A stretch of DNA of 64,000 bases from Amoebophrya sp. A120. Lineage: Eukaryota > Sar > Dinophyceae > Syndiniales > Amoebophryaceae. The stretch spans positions 592,116 through 656,115 of the forward strand of contig CAJINV010000014.1 in NCBI GenBank assembly GCA_905178155.1. The letters are read 5' to 3'. Every line of letters starts with the position of its first letter. Positions within the stretch are counted from its first letter, which is position 1. Positions 43,001 through 55,000 of the stretch are shown piece by piece. Both the position numbers and the translations under genes were made by a program. The notes beneath the pieces are model-generated. The model ran no database searches, was not told the origin of the DNA, and saw nothing but the letters and a program-made list of their open reading frames with translations.

Positions 43001-46000
43001 CGGCAAGTTCCGCAGCAGCCGCCCTCGGGAGAAGACTGGTGGGGAGTACCGCAACCGACCGAAATCTGGGAGATCGTTCGCAACATGCGGGACTGCGCGA
43101 CCGGACATGACACCGCGCACAGGTTGCACATCACGAACCTTGGCGAGATTGCCTGGGGGGAGTTTGTGTCATTGGTCCAGCAAATCTCCAAGCAGAAAAA
43201 ACTGCCAGCAAAGACGCAGCTTGTGAAGATGGTGGCGCTGTTCAAAGGCAAAGGACTCGACCCGAAGTTGTTGACGAACTACCGCGCGATAGCCCTCATC
43301 TGCCTGCTGAGCAAGATCGTAGAGTCTATTTTGCAGAAGCGCACTGCCTGGCACCTGGAGTCGCGAGGATTCTGGGACGAAGAGGCAGCGCAGCGGGGTT
43401 TTCGTGAAGATTGCAGCACGTGCGACCTGGTAGTAGCGTTGAACGTTCTGGCGGACATGGCCAGGACGGAGCAGCGGGGGGACTTGGCAGACGAGTTGGT
43501 CTACATCCTGATTGACTTCAAGAAGGCCTTTCCCTCAGTAGTGCGAAAATGTGTTTACATTCATGATTTTGGAGCGAACAGGCATGCCAATGGATGACAT
43601 TGCAGCTTTGGAAGCAATTCACGAGCATCCGAAATTCTACATGCAGTTAGGAGACGAGAAGAGCGACCAGTGGAGTTCGACGAGAGGCTTCACAGAAGGG
43701 GGATGCTCCAGCCCCTCGCTCTACAACGTACTTTCCGCGCCAATGTACAAGGAGATGGCGAGCAAGATGACGGGGGTCAAGTACGTAAAAACCGCCGAGC
43801 TTCTGAAGCACTTAGTTTCTGTGCCGGAGGACTCGCATGACGCGGCCGAGACAGTGAAGAAACTGATCGCGCTGCTGTTTGCAGACGACGCGACACTTCC
43901 GACACAGCTGAAGAACGCAGAAGCCACGGGGCAAATTGCGAGCGACGTTGCAGCAACTTGCGGACAGGAAGTACATCCGGCGAAAACCGAACGCCTGCTG
44001 ATACGCAGCCAGCACACTCGGGCCGATCTCTTCGAAGGACCAATGGCACCGGGTCAGGAGCAGGTCGAGCCACTGGGGTTCCAAGATACCGCGAAGATCG
44101 TCGGATGCGATATCACCAGCAAGCACTCAGCGGAGAAGCAGTTCCGGCGACACATGACGAAAGCGCAAAAGGCCTGGGGGATTTGGAGACCGATTTTCCA
44201 GAGGATGCGGAAGAGCAGAGGCATACCCCTCAAGGCGCGTGGAGCCCTGCTCAAGTCCAACGTCTTGAGTTTCCTCTACTATTGCACCGCCGGACGGTAT
44301 TGGACCAGCGAGATCGACGCGGAGTGCGACAGGTTCGTAAGCAGGATGCTACGGGGCATCTCCTGCACGAAGATCAGCCAGATGGCAGGCGTGAAGAACA
44401 GCTTCGACTTGCGGCGGGCCTATGGCATACCATCCAGCCGGACCATCGTCGAGGACCTGGCTTTGCGCTACCTGGGTCACAAATTCCGGCAGGGAGTAGA
44501 CGACCCGGAGGACATCTCTGCGCCCGGTCTACCTTCGAAGCGCGAGTGGTTCGACATGCGGTTTCCATCGGGGCGGCTAGAGCAGGACCTGTGGAAATCG
44601 CGCCTCGTATTGCCGTCCCAGGACGCCCGCGCAAACCGGCGGCGACAGCACAAGCCGCTCGTGAAGCAGTGGCAGGAGATTATGACGCGCGCGGGGGTCT
44701 CGGCAAACATGTCGAGGAGGCAGTGGCAGCAGGCCACAGCGCAGCACTTGCGCCGTGAGGCTGAGCTTGAGTTCTATGCTTCGCATGAAGGAGGCAAGTG
44801 CCTGGGGCAACATAGCAACAGGCGGACTTTTTGTGGCGCCCTGCGTACAGCGCGCAATCAGGATTTTGGTGCTTCTTTAGTCAGTGGCAGCGTTGTTTCT
44901 GAACACCGATGCCCCACGTGTGGCATTCGTTATGAGGCTGATAGTAGAGCACTCAAACACCATAAGACGGCCTGTGCAAAGCTGGACTTTTCTAGTGTTG
45001 ACCTGGCTCGTGTTATCTGCGTCCGCACTAAGGTCGAGGGGCGCACTCAGATTCCCTGGCAAAATATGTGGCACTGTAGGGAGTGCGGCTGGCGTGGTAC
45101 AGGCAGCGGCTTAGGCATCAAGACCGCGCGGGTCGTGTCTGAGCATGCGCTGACCTGTGACCCTGTTACGGATCAGGCTAAAGGTATGCAGCGTACAGAA
45201 ATTCAAGCCTACATCACTCGCCTTGCAAATTTTGATGCGAATCCCAATGCGCACCTGCCTGCTGCAGCGGCGCAGTTTTAGTTCGTTTCGTGCGCGGTTC
45301 AGCTTCAGCAATAGCTTTTCAGAACTGGCGACCCGACCTAAAACCCAAAAAGTGCTCACTTTCAGAGGTCTGCGGTCATCAAAACAAACGACTTTTTTCG
45401 TAGTCTTGCCGGGTCTAGAGTTCTGGAAAGTTCACTGCATTCAATTTCCATCAGTGTGCTCTGTTGTTCTCTTGTTTTTTGCGTTTGGTTTTCACTGGTG
45501 GCTCAGCAACGTGTTTAGATGTGTAGCTGCGGTCGCAGAGACCCAGCAATACCGCGGTCGCAGAGACGAGACCCGGCGCGGGCGCAGAGCCTGCGCGGCG
45601 AAATCCGCAATGATCTGCTTTATGCATGCTTTGCACTGCGTGCGCCGGCTCTCTTTCTCGACCTTGCTGCTGTTTTTCTGATGCTAAGCTAATTTCTGTT
45701 GTGCCCTCTGCCTCTGGTTCATATTGTTGCTGCACTGCTAACTCTCTGTGAAAATTAGAACGCGCTGCAAAATTTCTGTCTAAGAAGACAAGAGCCTTCA
45801 CTTTGTCGCACTGCACACACACCCCCCCGCGTGCAGCAAAATGAGCCGGAAACTGGCCCGCGAAGCCAAGGAGCGCTGCATCATGGTGCAGGTTCCCGAG
45901 GATGGTGCTGCAAGTATCCGCTGGCCGGCTGCGGCTGCCGGCGGCCACGACGAGTACAAGGGCCTCACCTCGGAGGACAAGAAGAAGATCCTGAGTGACA

Positions 46001-49000
46001 TCAAGGACCTCCTCGCTGCTGCCCGTGTCAGTGATGTCAAGGTGGTCTGGGAGCAGGATGACACTGGCAAATTTGCGATGAAGGAGAAAGCCGATGAGCA
46101 GTGGACCCTGGACGAGCGGAATGCCTTCACCTTCGCGCGCACCAAGTTCGTCGGCGACATGTGGAAACACCTGAAGCCGGAACATGTTGAAAGAATTCAT
46201 CAACAAGCGGCAGGGCGGACGGATCGAATTTGTCATGCATCTGGGCGAACTGGCGATGAAGATGCTTGACTTCATCCGGGACAACGATCGCAATGTCTTC
46301 AAGAAGTTCGGCTCTTCCCTGAAGATCAAGGCCAAGGGCTTGCACCGCATCGACGACGGGGCCGGTGGCGCTAACCCGAACGAAGGAGCTGCTGCTGCGG
46401 CTGATGCGAAGGGTGGGCAAGGGCAAGAAAGGCAAGAAGGGCAAAGGCAAGGGAGCCAAGAAAGGTGGTGGCAAACCCTGGAAGAACAACAAGCCGAAAA
46501 ATAACCAGTGGAACAACAACAAAAACAACTGGAGCAACTGGGATGATAATTCCTGGAACGGATACTGGTGACTGTGCACAGATGTGCACGCGTGGCAGTT
46601 TGTCCTCGCCAATGAGGATCGAAACTGAGGAAGCTGGTTCAACATCAGCAATCGAGAAACAGACTCAAATTTACTAGATCAGTAGAAACCACATTTACAA
46701 AAGGACTCGTTTACACATTAGTCCGCCTCGAGAAAAACTGTTGCTGCGTGAAAATCTTGACAAACTGCATCTCACTTTTCCAAATCCAAATCCAAATCCA
46801 AGCTTTTGATGCTCAGCAACGTGCACCAGCACAGATTTTTGCGTGATTCAGAGACGAGTAAGCACGACTGACAGGCTTGCATCCTTTCGAACCCAGACAT
46901 ATTTGTCCAAAATCGCGATGGATACATCAACAAATTCGAAGATTGCGAGTTCGTGAAGGAGCTGCTTTGGCTCAGCGGTGCAGCAGCGCCACCCGCTCGG
47001 GTCCGCGGCGTCACTCCCAGCGCCAGCGGCTGGGCTCGAATCGCCCCCGTTTTCTCCTTGCTACGCACCTTGTTCAGGTTGTCAAAAGTGCGATCGTTCA
47101 TCGAGCTCGCGATCTGGTTTCGAGCGGACATCGGGCCCGCGGCGGCACCTCCCGCACCGCCCCCGGGCATACCGATACCGCCCCCCCGCGCAGACATCGG
47201 CATCACAGAGGTGGTTGACGAGATGTTGCTGTGGCCGCCTAAATTTCCGGGACCCATTCCTGCCTGCTGCACGGCCCCCACGACCCCACTGCTCCCACCA
47301 CCAGTGGCCCCCGCCACACCCGTTCCCGTGGCGCTGCCGAGACTGAGCTGCAACTTGGGCACTTTTTTCGCCGTTGATGTTGTCAGGTGAACGGGAGCTG
47401 CTCCTGCAAGACCAGGAGGAGCTCCACCACCGCCACGTCGCATGTAGTCCTTTTCTTGTTCCACATTCCCACCCGAACTGCTCACGTTGCTCTTCACACT
47501 CTCTTTGGAAGACGAAGAGCTGGCGGGGAGGAGAAATTCACCTCCACCGGGTGCTGGACCAGTGCGAGAAGTGCCGGCTGACGAGGGAAGACCTCCTGCT
47601 GGCATCTTGTCCTTCTTCTGATGTGCGACGTTCTTCACCGACATCGTCCCTGCTACTGATCCCGCTGATGATGGGGCAGCACCAGCAAGGTGGTCAGCGT
47701 CGTCCTGCACGTCGTTCTTATACTGTGCTGTTGATTTTTTACTCTGCGCTAGCTGCAGGTCCTGGTGACCACCACGGCCGATGTTATCTTGATGTGTTGA
47801 CATGTCTTCTCCAGATGAAAAAATGTCTCCAGTTCCATGTCGATCTCCGTCACCCATTTTTCTGCTCAAGGGCGGTAGCGCGTGGGGCTTGCCCGGCGGG
47901 GTTATTCCAGATGAAGACATCATCAAACCAGGCAACATCTTGGGAAGAGCAGAAGACGCCGTCAGGCTCAAGCTGTTCGACATTGAACGCGGCGTCATGG
48001 AGCTGTTACTCGTCGCGAGGAGCAATTCAGCAGTGGAACTACGGTGTAACTGCTGCTCCTGCTGCTGCTGCTCCTGCCTCCGACTGATTGCGCTCGTCGT
48101 CGGGTGAAAAATTCGCCCCGGCGTACCTGGTGCGGGACCAAGGCCCGACGTAGATGAGCCTGCACCGGGCACAAACTGGCTCTGGTTCTCGTCTACTTGC
48201 ATAGAATTAGCTGAACTAGACGCGCCAAAAGAGCCCTCCGGTCCGGCGCCACCCGCACTTCTGAGGACTCCCCCGGCGCTCCCCCGCGGCTCCCCTCCCG
48301 TCGGCGTACCGACGACGCCGACCTGCTGCTTCAGACCTCCTGCTCCGGCTTGTTGTAGTTGCGCGGCGGCGGCGGCCCGCCGACTGTGCACGCCCGACAT
48401 GGGTATAGGCGTGATCACGTCGGGTTCCTGTGGGGGCATGTTCTGCACCTTCTGGAAGGGCAGGCTGAACTGCGGACGATTTGCCTTTTGCACCAAACTC
48501 GGATTTTTATTTATTGAGGATAAAGATTTTGCCGCTCCACCGGGTAATTCATCTTGTTCAACACCACGAGAGTTCGTCCTCGCTTTCGACGAGTAATCAG
48601 CTGTCGCAGCAGCTCCATGATCTTCACGACCGTCGATCCCAGCAGCCCCCTCCGAGTAGTTTCTCATGTTCATCTTGCGCATGTCCTGCTGGAGCGACAT
48701 ATTTTTAAAGTGATCCGGAGAAACGGAGCTGGAATTTTCGTCCTCTGCCTCCGAAAGGTCCTCGTCTCCGGGCGTGCTGCGATTGGCGACGCGATACCGT
48801 TTTTCCGCGGAAGACCCCGGCTCACTCGGCAGACTCTTTTTCGCTGACGGCCACATTTGGTGGCTGCCTTCGAACATATTGTTGGAAAACTGCGTGTGCT
48901 GGCACCCGCCGCGACCCAGGTTGTTGCTCAATACCTCCTGCGCGTGGTGGTCTTCTGGGGACGAATATGTAATGTACATTTCCCGTACTTACATGTACAA

Positions 49001-52000
49001 AATGCATGACGAATTCCGCTAACTTGCAGTGTCCAACTTGTCATGCTAGACTAGGATTGAAGGCAAGTTTTGTCATGCAGAGACTGCATTTGTACGTGTA
49101 CGGGAAATTTCCTGTGGATAACGAATTTGAAAATTCTTCGTCCTCGCGACCAACACGTCCACCACTGTGGCTCTTGTCGTCTTCCTCCCGCTATCAACTG
49201 CAAAAGTGTCTGGGTCTCAAAGAGTGCCAGACTTGTATATGCAGGTTTTCCATGACCCATGAGGTCTGGTATGTAGGACATAGCATGACAGATTCTGTGA
49301 GAGTTCTATCATGCCTATCCTGCATGAGAAACTGCCTCTCGATTAGGTCAAAAGTGGACAGCTTTTGGTAATCATGCAACACAGATTTTAATACATGACT
49401 CAGATTTAGCATGACAAGTTGCTTTGCTCCAGACCCAGACATCTTTGCATTTGATACCCGCCGTCCCGGAGACTCCGGCGGCGTGGCGTCCGCGCCGCCG
49501 CCCGCACTGCCGCTCCACTTTCTGGCGTTGGACGAACGACCACCCGTGGCGGGCCCACGAGGAGCTGCTCCGCGCCCAGCAACGAGACTTGACGTTACAC
49601 CATGCTGCTGCTGCTGCTGTGCCTGCAGTGAAGTCGACCCCCCTGGCTGACGCTATGGAATGTTGCAACACTGCAGCCCGCCTGCTCGCAAGGGAGTTTC
49701 TATTGCAGGAGGGAGAGATAAAGAACATCGCGGTGCTACAAGGGCGCAATCATGGATGCAGTCCACTGCTGCTGGTGTACTAGTTTCGATTAGCGGATAA
49801 AGACAAATTTGTTCAAGGCAAAAGTGGTTTTTGAGGCGGCCTCGCAAAGAAATGCAACGAGTGTGGTTTGAAGTTCTTCTTCCAAGCGCCTTGTACAGAA
49901 TTGAAAGAGAAGAACGAACTTCGCGCACGTCATCAAAAACGCAAGAAACTCGTTTCAGGCGGACTTTTTTGTTCTCACCTCCCTTGCATATTACGTGCGT
50001 ACCGCGAGACAAGAGCCCGCTGCTGGTCGGCGTCTCACCACCGGTGTCCTCATCCCCATGCGCGGCGGGGCTGAGCGGCGGGCTTAGATTGTCAGTCGGC
50101 GTGCCGTGGTGGAACGTGTTTCCTCCACCGGCACCGGGGACAAGGAGCCCGCCCCGGAGCTGGCCCGCCACCCGCTGCGGCCCGACGCTCTTGTCTATCG
50201 TAAGAAAAAACTGTTTCACTGTAAGGATTTTGCAAGAAGTTTTGCATTACACATTACAAAGAAAACTTGCCATGCAAGGATCCTAAGGGAAAACATCCCT
50301 AAAAATGACTTGTCTTGCATGTGTAGCAAGACAAACACTTCAATGATTTTTTTCTTATAAAAATTACTAACAAAAGACAAACATCACTTCGATGATGCGT
50401 TTTCTGCATCACAAGTTCACAGTGAAACAGTTTTTTCGCACGATATTGTCCTCCTCGTCTGCGCTGTCCTCCTCGCTGCTGATGTGGTAGTTGACTTCTT
50501 CTTATCAAATGTAAAAATGTCTGGGTCTGGAAGATTGCCAGGTTTGTCATGCACATTTTTTATGACTCCTGATGTCTGTGATGCATGCCCTAGCGTCACA
50601 GATTTTGTGAGGGCTTCCTGATGCCTATACTGCATGACAAATGCTCACTCCGTGTAGCAAAACTTGGACTCTCTTTGCTGCTCATGCAATACAGATTTTT
50701 TTAGAATCCAAAACCAGCATGACAAGTTGGATTCTTCCAGACCCAGACATTTTTACAGTTGATACTTCTGGCCCCGTCTCGTGGTCGAACTGGCGAGCAT
50801 TTAGGCCTTGCGCTCCCCCGGCGGGCAGTTGCACCTTGAACTTCGTGATTCCCAGGCGCGACGCCCGGTTCTGCAGCGCGGAAACCGGCGGGCTGGTTTG
50901 ACCACCACGCTCCTGTGATCCGTCTTTCTTGGTCTTCGGAGATGTTATGCCACCGATCTTCAAGCTACTCCCGAAGGTACTCCCCGCACCGAATCGATTG
51001 TTTCCTATGCCAGATGACAGATCAGAGGTACCTCCAAAAGAAGATGCCTCGACTACATGATCATACTTCTTGTGCTCGATTACGTTTCCATCGCCGTCCA
51101 CCTCTTCGCCCCATTCATTGTACTTGCTCTATGGAGGGAAGATTCTCAAACGTTGCAACATTCATTGATGTTCAACATTGCCCGCTTATTTATACATGAT
51201 TTTTTGCCACGCAGAACCACTATCAAACCCCCCACGCGATCAACTTCAACCTACTTACCTCGCATGGCAAAAAGCTCTTCCTGACGAGGCGCTCGATCAT
51301 ACTAGCATGGCAATCCGCGCCAGGTTTATATATGCGAGAGGCGCGAACTCCCCGCCTTCGCTTTTGCTATTCTTGCATTGTAAATTCATGCATGCAGGTA
51401 ATATCAGTGTGAGTAGTACCGTTTGAAGAGAACTCCATATGGTCTCTGGCTCCTCTTTCTGCAGCAAACTCGCCCTTCGAGCGGCGGCCGCGGGCTATTC
51501 CGTGAAAATCAACCGCCTTCAGCAACCAACTTCTCATGCAAAACATGGATTAAAGTCGACTTTTGTCATGCAAACATTGGATGGGAATCGTCAATTTTCA
51601 CGGAATACGGGCGGCAAGCGGCTGATCCGCTTCGGAACGACGGCTGACGAAGACGAAGATCCAGTTAATACAACTCCACCATCAATTGTCGGGCCTGCTG
51701 GTGCTGCTCCTCCTGCCGGGGTCGCGTCATCTCCTTCATCTTCGTCTTTCATGCCCGACCAAGGGACTGCTCCCGAAGAAGAGGAGCTGCCAGCGGAGGC
51801 CGACCGGAGGTTGAGATGAGCCTCCATTTGGAGGTCCTCCTGCGTGTCAACAAGAACACCACCTTGTTGTCCATCGACGGGATCACGACCTCCAGATCTT
51901 GCGGCACCTCCAGAGGGAACACTGACAAGATGGTCGCGCATTACCCGTTCCACTTGTCGGGCAGCGCCCCTCGACGAAATCTTCTTCTTCGAGGAAGATT

Positions 52001-55000
52001 TTTCGCTACCCTTCGACGTGGTCGAGTTTGACGTCACTTCCGTGCTATGCATTGCAAAAGTATAATCAAGAATCCTCGTACCTACTTGTAGAAATTGCAG
52101 AAGACAATTTTTTCATACAGAAAAAAGGCGATTTGCATATGCTGCTTTCCTTTAGACCGTTTACCATATTGCTGTCATGCATGTGTTGACTGCGAAACTA
52201 TGATTCTATCGATGCAGTTTTGCAATGGATACGTGCCGCCCAGCGCGTCGAGCTCGTTAATCGACGCAAATTGCGGCAGCATGCCTGCCGGCCCCCGGCT
52301 GCTGCGCGGGCGCGGCGATTCAATGCCCAGCGGGCCGATGCGGCTGTTGCTCGACGTGTGCCTCTGCATGATCTGGTCCTCGTCCTCAGTGCTCGTGGCG
52401 CTGCGATTTCTCTCCAGCGGTGGAACAGCACCGTTGTTCATCAAGAGAGACATCTTGAACGCAAGATCATCCCCATCTACTTGCTGTGACTGCGACCCGC
52501 CCGCGGCCCAAGCTCCAGTCTGAAAACCAACTTGAGTGGATGTTGCAGGAGCCCCAGGTCCTCCTCCTCGCACCGCGCCCGCAGTGGAGCTGCTGTCGAG
52601 CGGTATCGGCTCGAACACGCGCTCCAGTCGGTGCTGAAAGTGCTCCAAAACGGTCAATTTCCCGCACTTCCGGGAGTGGTCGCGGGTCCTTTCGAACTCG
52701 TCTCCTGTGGAAAAGTATCGCACTCGTACTAATTGCAGATAGGCATGACAAATCCAACTTTCTACCTGAAATAGCATGACAAATTGCATTTTTGCTCTTG
52801 GCAAAATTTGTAATGCAATTTACAGTAGTACGATACTTTTGCAATGCATAACTCGTATTCGAGCTCGATTTCCGTGATTAGAAAGGACATAATGCGAAAG
52901 TCCTGAAAGATCGCCCGCACGCGGTTGCTAGATTTTCCATTCATGACTAGCAGTGTGGAGAGCAGGCGGAGTGTCGCGACTTGAAAGTCAATGATACGGT
53001 CACTGGCGGCCGACGTGGTGGTCACCGGGAAAACTATTCCGCCGGAAGATCTGTAGAGGACACTGTCTTCTAAACAGCAGATCATCCTTGCAGTGCCTGC
53101 ATCTGTTGTCGAGTTGTCCTCCTGCCCTGTTCTTAGGGCCGCCGTCGCGGTGTCTCCATGATCGCCCAGCCCACCACGACTGGCACCACGTTGCATCAGC
53201 TCGTCTGGTCGTTCTCCTAGGCCTGCGGCCGCAGCACTACTATCCGTTGCTCCACCAGCTGCTTTCAGCAATCCGTCTTCTGTTGGAAATCCTCCTCTCG
53301 ACGGCGTCCCTGCCTCCGCCAGTCGTAAATACGCGGTTTGAAAAGTCAGGTATGCAAACTTGACGACATTTCGCAGCAAAAAGTCCCACTCATCGACCTC
53401 TTCGCCCTCGGCATTTGTCGTGTGCACCGTTTGGTAAAGAAGATGTTCTTGCGTAGAAGTTCTTTCTTGTAGGTCTCCTCCTGCAGCAGGAGCTCCCGTC
53501 TTGGTGTTGTGTACTCCACCTGCAATGCCAGCAGAGCTGCTGTCGTGACCACAGACGGCGAATTGGAGGACTTCAGGAATATCACACTCCTCGATGGAAC
53601 GGGGGGTCATGGGAGATTTGATATTTGCAGCAGAGGTGGACTGCAGGAGCGGCTCGCTGGTGTAGGTGTCGTTCTCTTCGTTAGATGAACTTTGGTTGTC
53701 CTTTTGATGTCCTAGGGAAAATGTTCTTGAGGCACCTCCGTAATTCATCTCGCTTTCATCGACGTCTGCACGTCCACTCCGACTCCTCCGTGAGGCTTGT
53801 TGCCCAGCTCCTGGTGGGCTGTTAGTCGGGGGTGGTATTTTTTTCCCCGCAGGTGCTGTACTAGATGTTTGGCTGCCCCGGTTGTATAAAGGTGTCCCGT
53901 AGTTGTTGTTCTTTGAGAGCAGAACGAAGTCCCCCTCCGAAATGTTTTTATGACAGCCAAGCGCCGCAAACAAGCAGCGCTGGAGGTCCAGATACTCCAA
54001 GGCGAACGCCGTCATTTGTCTTTTTCGCACGATAACCTGACACACGTAAGTGTCGAGGATGGAGCCGAGGATAGGAGGTTTGATATGATCTTCATCGACA
54101 TTGTTTTTACGGCTTTCACTTTGGTCGGCATTTCTTCTATTCCAGTTGTCGGTCTTCTTGTTTATCTTTTCTCCCAAAGGAACATCAGCAGAAAAACTCC
54201 CGTACTGTGGTCCGCCGAACAAGTTCGCCGCTTTTTTCAAGGCCGTCGCGGCAGAAAATCCTGGCGCGGTTTGTAGCAACCTGTTCGTAAAAGACGCAGG
54301 GTGGAAAAGCTGCGTTGCTCTTCTTGTTTCCGTACTAAAAACACCCCCGGTCGTCGTGGGATGAAATGCTGCGGCAGGATCTTCATCAACACCGCCGCCA
54401 CTGCGGGCACTAGCAGCTGTCAGCCCGCCTGGTGCAGAATGATCACCCTTCATCTGCTGTTGACCACCGCCTCCAGGACCTTCTACAAAATGTTGGCCGC
54501 TTTGCAGCAGTTCCTGCTGTCCACTAGTTTTCATGGTTCCAGATGACACAGGTCCCGAATAGAAGTAACCCGATTCATCTGCTAGCGTTGTTGTGAGAAA
54601 TAGTCCGGGTTGCAGGAAAAACCGCATGTAATCCTCGTCCGAAAAGAGGAAGCACCAGTTCCAGAGCTCGGTAATTTGTGAAAGGCGAAAATCATCCGTG
54701 TTCTCACTTGGCGATTTTCCACCTGCAGATGATCGTCCAGCCGCAGATGATAAGGCCCCAGAACTCGCGCACTCCACCAGAAACTCCGTCACGCTGCGTA
54801 AGAAGGTAAAAAACTTACCCACGACATCGATCGGAACGTCCCACGACTCTTCATAGGCCGGGCCGTACGGACGAGACGAGCGTTGAGCAGTGGAAGTGCC
54901 GTCTCTACAACTCGCTTTGTAGTTCGTAGAAGCACCGATGTCCTTCTGGCCTTTTTCTTCTCTGCACTCGTCTGCGCTTGTACTACCTCCAAGCCCGCCA

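Larger units (their letters stand above)
40997..46799 (+). mobile_element. Non-LTR (LINE-type) retrotransposon, 5.8 kb
   Basis: The element is flanked by a perfect 19-bp direct repeat, AAGCTTTTGATGCTCAGCA (40,978-40,996 and 46,800-46,818), as made by target-primed reverse transcription. It carries an endonuclease plus reverse-transcriptase reading frame (41,411-45,281) with a +1 shift, a second frame near its 3' end (45,841-46,571) with two apparent shifts, and a 3' end of short CCAAAT repeats instead of a plain poly-A. It lies on the strand opposite the host gene, inside a family-A introner. No LTRs are seen. The copy looks fairly young (perfect duplication) but is probably inactive if the shifts are real. 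Confidence 0.92.
40750..46924. mobile_element. Introner, family A, split by a non-LTR retrotransposon
   Basis: Left TATCACGTGCAAATTTGTCT; right TCGAACCCAGACATATTTG...GATGGATA. Perfect duplication CATCA (40,745-40,749 and 46,925-46,929). Without the retrotransposon and one copy of its 19-bp duplication the element is 353 bp. Removal restores ...SSNLLMHSLNLTQQ in the giant gene. Confidence 0.93.
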
